A stretch of DNA of 16,633 nucleotides from Bacillota bacterium (GTDB lineage: Bacteria > Bacillota > Dethiobacteria > DTU022): positions 1 to 16,633 of the forward strand of contig JAAZPS010000109.1 in NCBI GenBank assembly GCA_012797095.1. The letters run 5' to 3'. Below the pieces are notes generated by a model. That model was not told where the DNA came from, ran no database searches, and was given only the letters and a program-made list of their open reading frames with translations. Position 1 is the stretch's first letter. Every line of letters starts with the position of its first letter. Both the position numbers and the translations under genes were made by a program. This document shows, one piece after another, positions 7,364-12,895 of this stretch.

Positions 7364-8290
7364 TCAAGGTTTTTTGCGGGCCACATTCTTTCGATGCCAC
7401 CACCGTCCGTGCCACCGCTGGTAGTTCCAGGCGATCGTCGGAATGGGGCCGCGGAGATGAAGCCAGTACCGGGCCGGCACCGCCGCCTGCGGTTCGGTCC
7501 GTTCGATCTCGATATCTCCGAGAACAATACCCGGCCCCTGGTGGCGCTTGCGCAAGGCCACGATCTTCCCGCTGCCGTCGACGATCATGGAACCGGCCTC
7601 GTAATGGCCCCGGTATCTAAGCGGCGTCCAGGGAAGGGAGCATTCGATCTGACCGACATGGGCAGCATGGATAACCGGAGCACCGACATAGGCAGCAAAG
7701 GAGCGGACCGATTCGAGCGCGGTCTGCTCATTTTCCCTTTCCCAGCGCCCGGTCACCGCTTTTGGTACCCACTGCGGAACACTCCACCAGCAGCTTCCCC
7801 CGATGATCAGATCGACCTTTTCACGCAATCTTCTCGCCGTCTGCGAGCGCATGAATTCCCAGCAGAGGGAGACGCCAACTGATTGGGCTCCCAGATCGAT
7901 GATCCCATCATCGGTTCCCCCGACGTAAAAACAGTTTTCCCACATTGTCGGTATATCCTTGTTGTGCCTGCCTGCAACCCCCTCTGGCGAAACAAGGAAA
8001 AAAGCATTTCGCACCACATTATCCTCATCCCGCAGAACAAAGGAGCCCCCAACATAGGCCTGATGCCGCTTTGCCAGATCGCGCAGCAGCTGCAACGCCG
8101 GTCCGTCCGGCGTCTGGATCGCTTCAGCGATGCGGGGATTGAACGCCATTCCCGTGGTGAAAAATTCTGGCAGGGCAATCCATTTCGCCCCTTTGGCCCC
8201 CGCCTCATCAGCCATCCTTTCGCAGGCTGCCAGATTGGCCTGAAGATCGCCTACTTTCGGTTCCAGTTGAATTGCAGCCACCCTTACCAT
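7364..8290 (-). CDS. Nitrilase-superfamily carbon-nitrogen hydrolase
   Basis: 308-aa cytoplasmic enzyme that should hydrolyse a C-N bond in an amide or nitrile through a cysteine thioester. The Glu-Lys-Cys triad is visible: E42 in ALPEFF, K111 in GRHNKDIPT, and C143 in VSLCWEFMR. The beta-strand start MVRVAAIQLEPKVGDLQANL is typical of the superfamily. The substrate is not predictable by eye: the C-x-W/E-F context and GGSCWWSVPQW are not those of NAD synthetase, biotinidase or beta-ureidopropionase. I chose the ATG at 8290. An in-frame TTG at 8299 is possible, while the longer frame to 8350 would begin at the predicted transcription start. The C-terminus is rich in Trp, His and Arg. The gene has its own promoter and is divergent from the alpha/beta hydrolase. 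Confidence 0.88.
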   Translation of the reverse strand: MVRVAAIQLEPKVGDLQANLAACERMADEAGAKGAKWIALPEFFTTGMAFNPRIAEAIQTPDGPALQLLRDLAKRHQAYVGGSFVLRDEDNVVRNAFFLVSPEGVAGRHNKDIPTMWENCFYVGGTDDGIIDLGAQSVGVSLCWEFMRSQTARRLREKVDLIIGGSCWWSVPQWVPKAVTGRWERENEQTALESVRSFAAYVGAPVIHAAHVGQIECSLPWTPLRYRGHYEAGSMIVDGSGKIVALRKRHQGPGIVLGDIEIERTEPQAAVPARYWLHLRGPIPTIAWNYQRWHGRWWHRKNVARKKP

Positions 8291-8352
8291 TTTCGACAAA
8301 TCACCCTCACTCCTCCTTTGGTATTGGCACCGGAGGCGCCCCATCCGCAAAA

Positions 8353-8382
8353 ATTATAGCAATATTCTGTCACATCCGTCAA
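8353..8382 (-). promoter_or_regulatory. SigmaA-type promoter of the nitrilase gene
   Basis: On the minus strand TTGACG (8377-8382), an 18-base spacer and TATAAT (8353-8358) form a near-consensus promoter. The start would be near 8346, about 55 bases upstream of the chosen ATG. This also argues against the upstream in-frame start at 8350. The -35 lies inside an inverted repeat (8374-8388). Confidence 0.75.
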
Positions 8383-8388
8383 CCGGAT
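8374..8388. promoter_or_regulatory. Inverted repeat over the nitrilase promoter -35 (possible operator)
   Basis: ATCCG-TCAAC-CGGAT is a 5-bp perfect inverted repeat with a 5-base centre. It overlaps the -35 of the leftward promoter and lies about 45 bases upstream of the rightward one. The position would suit a repressor, but arms this short can arise by chance and no regulator gene is adjacent. Confidence 0.25.
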
Positions 8389-8432
8389 CGTCCCCCTTGT
8401 TCCAGGGCCAATGCTGCTACCGGGTGAATATT

Positions 8433-8461
8433 TGCAATTGGCAGTCAGATGGGGGATAATA
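8433..8461 (+). promoter_or_regulatory. Candidate sigmaA-type promoter of the alpha/beta hydrolase
   Basis: TTGCAA (8433-8438), a 17-base spacer and GATAAT (8456-8461) give a 4/6 and 5/6 match at ideal spacing. Transcription would begin near 8468, leaving a very short leader ahead of the AAGGAGGTG ribosome binding site at 8474-8482. Confidence 0.5.
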
Positions 8462-8487
8462 GGTGTAAACATGAAGGAGGTGCGGCG

Positions 8488-9462
8488 GTGGATCCAAAGA
8501 TCAAGGATCGCAAACGGACCGGTTCCAGGAAAAATTTAGCTACGGGATACAAGGTACTTCTTCTGCTGGTGGTGATCGCAGCGCTCGTCCTGACCCAGGT
8601 CAGGTTGGATCTTCCGGTTGAAAAATTGGCCGGGGAGTTTGCCAGCGAGCATTCCCGCTTCATCGAGATCGACGGGCTTAAAGTCCACTACCGGGATGAA
8701 GGCGCAGGCAAACCGCTGGTGCTGCTCCACGGCTGGTCGGCCTCGCTGCATACCTGGGACGGCTGGACCGAGAGCCTTGAAAAGGATTTCAGGGTGATCC
8801 GGCTCGATCTTCCTGCGTTCGGACTGACCGGGCCCGCTGCCGGAGCCGACTATTCACTCGATTTTTATGTGGATTTCCTCGACCATTTCCTCACCGCTCT
8901 GGGGATTGAAAAAAGCTATCTTGCCGGCAATTCTCTGGGGGGAGGGATCAGCTGGCTTTATGCAGCAAGATATCCGGAAAAGGTTGAAAAGATGATCTTG
9001 CTCGATGCCGCCGGCTACGAAATGGAGATGCCCTCGATCACAAAACTGGCCCGGCCGGGGATCGTGCGCTCCGTGATCAGATATATCACTCCCCGTTACG
9101 CGATCCGCTTTCTGGTCCATCAGGTTTATGGCGATGGCAAGAAGATTACCGCGGAGACGGTGAACCGCTATTACCGCCTGCTGCTGCGGGAGGATAACCG
9201 GGAAGTTCTTTTCACCGTCCTCGATAAAATTGAAGAGCGTAAAAACGAGGAAGCTGAACCGCTGCTGCGTGGTATCACCCTGCCAACCCTGATCATGTGG
9301 GGAGAGAAAGATGCCTGGATCCCCCTGGAGCTGGCGCACCGGTTCGAGCAGGATATCTCCGGCGCCCGCCTGATCACCTACGAGGGGGCCGGCCATATCC
9401 CCATGGAGGAGATCCCGGAGATAACGGCTCGAGATGCGCGGGAATTTTTACTGGAGCAGTAA
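8488..9462 (+). CDS. Membrane-anchored alpha/beta-fold hydrolase
   Basis: 324-aa serine hydrolase. A basic N-terminus is followed by one hydrophobic segment (about residues 31-47, KVLLLLVVIAALVLTQV region), likely an uncleaved membrane anchor that leaves the catalytic domain outside. The oxyanion motif HGWSAS (81-86), nucleophile S149 in GNSLGG, D275 in GEKDAW and H303 in GAGHIP form a complete triad. The domain matches the esterase, lipase and C-C hydrolase-like (MhpC/DhaA-type) group, and the substrate is unknown. I chose the GTG at 8488 because AAGGAGGTG ends five bases upstream. The in-frame ATG at 8449 would lie before the predicted transcription start. It is monocistronic, divergent from the nitrilase, and converges on the oxidoreductase operon 34 bases away. 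Confidence 0.88.
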   Translation: MDPKIKDRKRTGSRKNLATGYKVLLLLVVIAALVLTQVRLDLPVEKLAGEFASEHSRFIEIDGLKVHYRDEGAGKPLVLLHGWSASLHTWDGWTESLEKDFRVIRLDLPAFGLTGPAAGADYSLDFYVDFLDHFLTALGIEKSYLAGNSLGGGISWLYAARYPEKVEKMILLDAAGYEMEMPSITKLARPGIVRSVIRYITPRYAIRFLVHQVYGDGKKITAETVNRYYRLLLREDNREVLFTVLDKIEERKNEEAEPLLRGITLPTLIMWGEKDAWIPLELAHRFEQDISGARLITYEGAGHIPMEEIPEITARDAREFLLEQ

Positions 9463-9496
9463 GTAAAGGAAGGGCCGCCGGGGAGTAAACAACAGC

Positions 9497-10057
9497 TCAG
9501 GCCCGGGCCAGTGAAGCAGCAAAGGTGCAACCGCAGGCCAGGGCCTTGTTGATCTCCGGAACCAGTCTCTGCTTCTCCGGGGCCAGAAAGGAGGGAACCA
9601 GCGCTGCCACCCGGTCGGGCTCAAGCAGCCCGGTGTGCCCGAGAAAAACGCCCAGCATGATCAGGTTAGCCATCCTCTCCGCACCGCTCTGCCCGGCAAG
9701 CTCCCCCGCCGGGACGGGGATCACCTCGAGATCCTCCCGCCACACCATCTTTTCCACTCCGGGGATGAATGAGCTGTTGATCAACAGCAGCCCCCGGGGC
9801 AGCAGCCGCTCGCCAAATTTGTGCAGCGCCGGTTCGCTCATGGCGATGACGGCATCAGCCGCTCCGACAACCGGGGCCCCGATCCGCTCCCTGGAGAGAA
9901 CCACGGTGCAGCTGACCGCCCCGCCCCTCATCTCCACTCCGTAGGAAGGCATCCAGGTTACCTCGCGACCTTCCTTCATCCCGCAGTAGGCCAGCAGGTC
10001 TCCGATCAGCAGCACCCCCTGCCCGCCGAAGCCGGCGATCAATACCGAGTACTCCAT
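9497..10057 (-). CDS. 2-oxoacid:ferredoxin oxidoreductase, gamma subunit
   Basis: 186-aa gamma subunit (pyruvate/ketoisovalerate oxidoreductase catalytic domain), probably contacting CoA in the complex. The start MEYSVLIAGFGGQGVLLIGD with the glycine motif GFGGQG (9-14), then WMPSYGVEMRGGAVSCTVVL, is characteristic of the KorC/VorC group. The domain runs through the whole protein. I chose the ATG at 10057 because GGGGAGGGA lies just upstream. The TTG at 10078 would overlap the beta stop. It is the last gene of the T-box-controlled operon. Confidence 0.9.
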   Translation of the reverse strand: MEYSVLIAGFGGQGVLLIGDLLAYCGMKEGREVTWMPSYGVEMRGGAVSCTVVLSRERIGAPVVGAADAVIAMSEPALHKFGERLLPRGLLLINSSFIPGVEKMVWREDLEVIPVPAGELAGQSGAERMANLIMLGVFLGHTGLLEPDRVAALVPSFLAPEKQRLVPEINKALACGCTFAASLARA

Positions 10058-10074
10058 CCTCGTTCCCTCCCCGT

Positions 10075-10824
10075 TCAATCGCCTTTGAAGATCCCCAACG
10101 GATAGGCCGGGATCATCCTTTCCTCGACAAAGCGAAGTGCCTGCTCCGGTGAAAGGCGCCAGTTCGTCGGGCAGGCGGAGATAAATTCCACCATGGAAAA
10201 GCCCCTTTCCTCCAGCTGCGCGGCGAAAGCCCGGCGCACCGCCTCCCTGGCGCTGCGGATATGGACCGGGGTATGGCAGGATACCCGGGCAACGAAGACG
10301 CTGCCCGGCAGGGAAGCGATCAGCTCGGACATCTGCATGGGAAAACCGTCTCCCCGGGGTTTGCGTCCGGCTGGCGTGGTGGTGGTCTTCTGCCCGGGCA
10401 ACGTGGTCGGGGCCATCTGCCCCCCGGTCATCCCGTAGAGGCTGTTGTTGACAAAGATAACGGTGATATTTTCCTGGCGGTTGGCCGCATGAATGATCTC
10501 GCTGATACCGATGGCGGCAAGATCCCCATCGCCCTGATAGGTCAGGACAAAGGAGTCCGGGTTGACCCGTTTAAAGCCGGCGGCCACCGCAGGTGCCCGG
10601 CCGTGCGGTGCTTCACAGCAATCCACGGCCAGGTAGTCGTAAAGGAAGACGCCGCAGCCGACGCCGATCACGGCGACGGTGCTGCCGGCCAGCCCGAAAT
10701 GATCGATCGCCTCGGCCACCAGCCGGTGCACCACCCCGTGGTGGCAGCCCGGGCAAAAGTGAAAGGCGCTCTCCCTGAGGGAAGAGGGCCTCGCAAATAC
10801 CTTCTTACCGGTTAACCCCTCCAT
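10075..10824 (-). CDS. 2-oxoacid:ferredoxin oxidoreductase, beta subunit (TPP-binding)
   Basis: 249-aa beta subunit binding thiamine pyrophosphate. CPGCHHG (24-30) is the conserved N-terminal motif. GDGD (98-101) and, 25 residues on, NNSLYGMTGGQMAPTTL (126-142) form the TPP/Mg site. The APTTLPGQKTTTTPAGR stretch is typical of the 2-oxoglutarate/2-oxoisovalerate type rather than pyruvate enzymes. It lacks a separate cluster domain, so electrons should leave via the ferredoxin-like delta subunit. The start overlaps the alpha gene by 13 bases, giving translational coupling. It works with alpha to decarboxylate a 2-oxoacid to an acyl-CoA, or the reverse with reduced ferredoxin. Confidence 0.92.
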   Translation of the reverse strand: MEGLTGKKVFARPSSLRESAFHFCPGCHHGVVHRLVAEAIDHFGLAGSTVAVIGVGCGVFLYDYLAVDCCEAPHGRAPAVAAGFKRVNPDSFVLTYQGDGDLAAIGISEIIHAANRQENITVIFVNNSLYGMTGGQMAPTTLPGQKTTTTPAGRKPRGDGFPMQMSELIASLPGSVFVARVSCHTPVHIRSAREAVRRAFAAQLEERGFSMVEFISACPTNWRLSPEQALRFVEERMIPAYPLGIFKGD

Positions 10825-11888
10825 CGCCGCAGCTCACCCGCTTTCATGATCCGCTCGATCTCCTGCTCGATCTGCTCCGTTGTCGGCACCGCCCCGCCGG
10901 GGTAGCCCTTGAAATAGACGGTGCCGCTGCCGGCGCAGGCCAGGCGGACATCGTCGAGCATCTGACCGGTATTCATCTCCACCACCAGAAGGCGCCCCGC
11001 CGCCGCGGCGGCGCGTTGAATCTCCGCTTCGGGGAAGGGAAACAGGGTCACCGGCCTGATCAGGCCCACGGCCAACCCGCGCCGCCGGACCCGCTCCACC
11101 GCCGTGCGCACGATGCGGCAGCAGGACCCGTACGCCACCACCACCAGGCTGCAGCGCGGTGGGCAGTCCACCTCGGCGCGGACCTCCTGACGCTTGATCG
11201 CCTCGTACTTGTCGTAAAGTTTCCAGTTATGTGCGGTCATCTCGCCATCCCGCAGGTAGAGCGACTTGAGCAGGCGGGGTTGACGCAGGCGAGCCCCGGT
11301 AAGGGCCCAGGCAGGAGGATCGGGTACCGGCAGGGCCGGTCGCGGCAGCAGCGGTTCCTTCATCTGCCCCAGGATCGCATCGCCCAGAATCATCACCGGA
11401 TTGCGGTAGTGGAAGGCGAGTTCGAAGGCGGTGCCGGCCAGATCGTACATCTCCTGCACCGAGGAGGGAGCCAGGACCACAAGGCGGTAATCGCCGTGCC
11501 CGCCGCCGCGGGTGGCCTGTTTGTAATCGCCCTGGGTCGGGGCGATCCCGCCCAGCCCCGGCCCGCTGCGGGTGATATTGACCACCACCGCCGGCAGCTC
11601 CGATCCGGCCATGTAGGAGAGCCCCTCCTGCATCAGCGAGATCCCGGGGCCGGAGGAAGAGGTCATCGCCCGCGCTCCGGCTGCCGAGGCCCCCAGAACC
11701 ATATTGATCGCCGCCAGTTCGCTCTCCGCCTGGATAAAGGTGCCTCCGGCCTGCGGCAGCTCCGCCGAGAGATATTCGGGAATATCGTTCTGCGGGGTGA
11801 TCGGGTAACCGAAATAATAGCGGCAGCCCGCATCAACCGCCCCCATGGCCAGGGCCACACTGCCTTTGGCCAGAATCTTTTCCGTCAA
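10812..11888 (-). CDS. vorB: 2-oxoacid:ferredoxin oxidoreductase, alpha subunit (VorB-like)
   Basis: 358-aa alpha subunit. It has the N-terminal GYPITPQNDIPEYLS motif, then TSSSGPGISLMQEGLSYMAG and GPGLGGIAPTQGDYKQATRG, typical of the branched-chain (3-methyl-2-oxobutanoate) type annotated VorB. The C-terminal half carries the transketolase-C-like domain (about 240-345) ending in the FKGYPGGAVP motif. I chose the TTG at 11888, which follows an AGAGGGGGAG ribosome binding site and gives the family N-terminus TEKILAKGSVALAMGA. The frame is open further upstream to 12002, but that part overlaps the ferredoxin gene and is not family-like. Substrate assignment between 2-oxoisovalerate/2-oxoisocaproate and 2-oxoglutarate is not certain from sequence; the leucine T-box favours branched-chain. 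Confidence 0.9.
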   Translation of the reverse strand: MTEKILAKGSVALAMGAVDAGCRYYFGYPITPQNDIPEYLSAELPQAGGTFIQAESELAAINMVLGASAAGARAMTSSSGPGISLMQEGLSYMAGSELPAVVVNITRSGPGLGGIAPTQGDYKQATRGGGHGDYRLVVLAPSSVQEMYDLAGTAFELAFHYRNPVMILGDAILGQMKEPLLPRPALPVPDPPAWALTGARLRQPRLLKSLYLRDGEMTAHNWKLYDKYEAIKRQEVRAEVDCPPRCSLVVVAYGSCCRIVRTAVERVRRRGLAVGLIRPVTLFPFPEAEIQRAAAAAGRLLVVEMNTGQMLDDVRLACAGSGTVYFKGYPGGAVPTTEQIEQEIERIMKAGELRRWRG

Positions 11889-11925
11889 TATGCTCCCCCT
11901 CTTTCCGCCCAGCCGGGCAGCTTCC

Positions 11926-12135
11926 TTACCACCGGTACACCTCCAGCGCCACATCGGGGCAGGTTTCAGCGCACCGGGCGCACCCCGAACAGCTGCTGTC
12001 ATCAGCGGTTGCCGCTACCGGGTAGCCGCTGCGGTTTCTCCGGTTGAGATCGATGTAGAGAACCTTCTTGATACAGGCAAGCACACAGTAGCCGCAGCCC
12101 TTGCACCGCTCCATATCGACAATCACCCGACCCAC
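11926..12135 (-). CDS. 2-oxoacid:ferredoxin oxidoreductase, delta subunit (2[4Fe-4S] ferredoxin)
   Basis: 69-aa ferredoxin-like subunit with two CxxCxxCxxxC(P) motifs (C11, C14, C17, C21 and C49, C52, C55, C59), so two [4Fe-4S] clusters. It passes electrons between the TPP site of the alpha/beta core and external ferredoxin. It starts with GTG behind an AAGGAGGTG ribosome binding site, about 30 bases after the T-box terminator. It is the first gene of the operon and lies 37 bases before the alpha start. A charged 27-residue stretch between the motifs is longer than in clostridial ferredoxins but normal for delta subunits. Confidence 0.92.
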   Translation of the reverse strand: MGRVIVDMERCKGCGYCVLACIKKVLYIDLNRRNRSGYPVAATADDSSCSGCARCAETCPDVALEVYRW

Positions 12136-12164
12136 TGCCGCACCTCCTTGCTGCTGGACCGAAA

Positions 12165-12207
12165 CAAAAAACCCTTGCGCTCTTGACCGACAAGAGACGA
12201 AAGGGTT
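12165..12207 (-). terminator. T-box intrinsic terminator
   Basis: AACCCTT (12201-12207) pairs with AAGGGTT (12170-12176). Inside, CTCTTG pairs with CAAGAG, and a run of six T follows. The 5' arm also belongs to the alternative antiterminator, where it would pair with GGAAGG and AAGAG of the T-box, so the two folds are mutually exclusive. Confidence 0.88.
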
Positions 12208-12428
12208 CCTTCCGCGGTACCACTCTTTTTGACGGCGGCTCAGGATGAGCCCCGCCCGCTCAACGACCGTAACGCGGCCAACGGCCGTGCCTATTCACCC
12301 GGCGGCTTTCGGACGGCGGCTCACGGAGGAGTTCTCCCTGCCGGAGATACCGCCTTTTCAGCTGCGGCGGCTCTCTGCAATCTTCCGGGCAGGAGTACTG
12401 GTTCCAGTCATTGCCTTTGCAAGTAAAT
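12165..12428 (-). promoter_or_regulatory. T-box riboswitch leader, probable leucine (CUC) specificity
   Basis: The hallmark T-box GAGTGGTACCGCGGAAGG lies at 12208-12225 (minus), followed by a terminator. Stem I is visible upstream: AGTA (loop E side) at 12405-12408, the AGAGAG bulge region near 12371-12376, a CCGCC/GGCGG apical hairpin, and the 3' strand ending in GAA. The triplet after GAA is CTC (12329-12331), and the next bases UCC can pair with GGA upstream, so the specifier is best read as CUC, leucine. The bulge bases UGGU pair with a tRNA ending ACCA, meaning discriminator A, as in tRNA-Leu. Uncharged tRNA binding would favour the antiterminator and switch on the ferredoxin oxidoreductase operon. 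Confidence 0.9.
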
Positions 12429-12435
12429 TAAAGAT

Positions 12436-12464
12436 ACTATACCCAAGGCACCGACCAAAGTCAA
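12436..12464 (-). promoter_or_regulatory. SigmaA-type promoter of the T-box/oxidoreductase operon
   Basis: On the minus strand TTGACT (12459-12464), a 17-base spacer and TATAGT (12436-12441) match the consensus at 5/6 each. The start falls near 12429, immediately before the T-box Stem I. It is the only promoter needed for the four oxidoreductase genes. Confidence 0.8.
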
Positions 12465-12478
12465 GCACTTTTTTCCTG

Positions 12479-12567
12479 GCAGATAAATCTGCGCCTACCG
12501 CGGGGACGGAGGCAGCAACTGTTGCGGGGACAGACCTGTCCAAGAGCAGCCTGGCATTGCCATGCCA
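12479..12567. repeat. Cluster of four short perfect hairpins
   Basis: In 89 bases there are four inverted repeats: GCAGAT-AA-ATCTGC (12479-12492), GCAAC-T-GTTGC (12515-12525), GGACAG-AC-CTGTCC (12528-12541) and TGGCAT-TGCC-ATGCCA (12552-12567). A direct repeat GCGGGGAC[G/A]GA occurs at 12500-12510 and 12524-12534. The arrangement looks like a REP-like, transposase-mobilised repeat remnant. It ends just upstream of the T-box promoter -35, so a regulatory role is also possible. Confidence 0.45.
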
Positions 12568-12895
12568 AAATAGGTGACCAACTGGCTCGCATGATCAAAC
12601 CGCTAAATATCTTCAATTAAAGGTGGTAACAGCAGTTACGGGCCCGCTGCCGGGTATTGCCCCTGACAGTTCGCCCGTTGGCCTAATTTTGTTCTTCCGT
12701 TGCCAACACTTCGACCACATGGGGCTGGCTTGCTGGAAACATCTTGCAGTCGTCTCAAGCAGACGGCGCGCCCGGAATGACCCGGTAATATTACCGGCCA
12801 GATCTCCCGGCGCTGCCTTCCCAAGCCACCGGGCATTTCCGATCTGGAGAGGCTCCCGCCGGGAAGAGAGAGGCTGTGGCCGTTTTTCGACCCGG
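12568..12895. other. Non-coding stretch with a 16-bp palindrome
   Basis: No gene is supported between the hairpin cluster and the end of the DHHW gene. The most regular element is a perfect 16-bp palindrome, CCGGTAATATTACCGG, at 12782-12797. It lacks a flanking T-run, so it is not a usual terminator. A GC-rich inverted region near 12850-12870 might weakly terminate the O-acetylation operon. Confidence 0.4.

Noticed and set aside
7094..7424. Short frames between flgM and the nitrilase gene as a possible comF/yvyF remnant
   Set aside because: No cysteine motifs or phosphoribosyltransferase signature of ComF, and no YvyF-like pattern, could be found in any frame.
11016..12047. 343-codon plus-strand open frame opposite the alpha subunit gene
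   Set aside because: His/Pro/Gln/Gly-rich low-quality translation, antisense to a well-recognised oxidoreductase subunit.
12328..12330. Serine (UCC) reading of the T-box specifier
   Set aside because: It leaves no spacer base before the lower stem, and the UGGU bulge predicts a discriminator A rather than the G73 usual in tRNA-Ser.
12229..12577. Small plus-strand frames over the T-box leader
   Set aside because: The sequence is explained by T-box stems, promoter and hairpins on the minus strand.
12786..12794. TAATATTAC, identical to a geminivirus-type nicking site
   Set aside because: It is just the centre of the 16-bp palindrome. No Rep gene, iterons or large stem-loop surrounds it.
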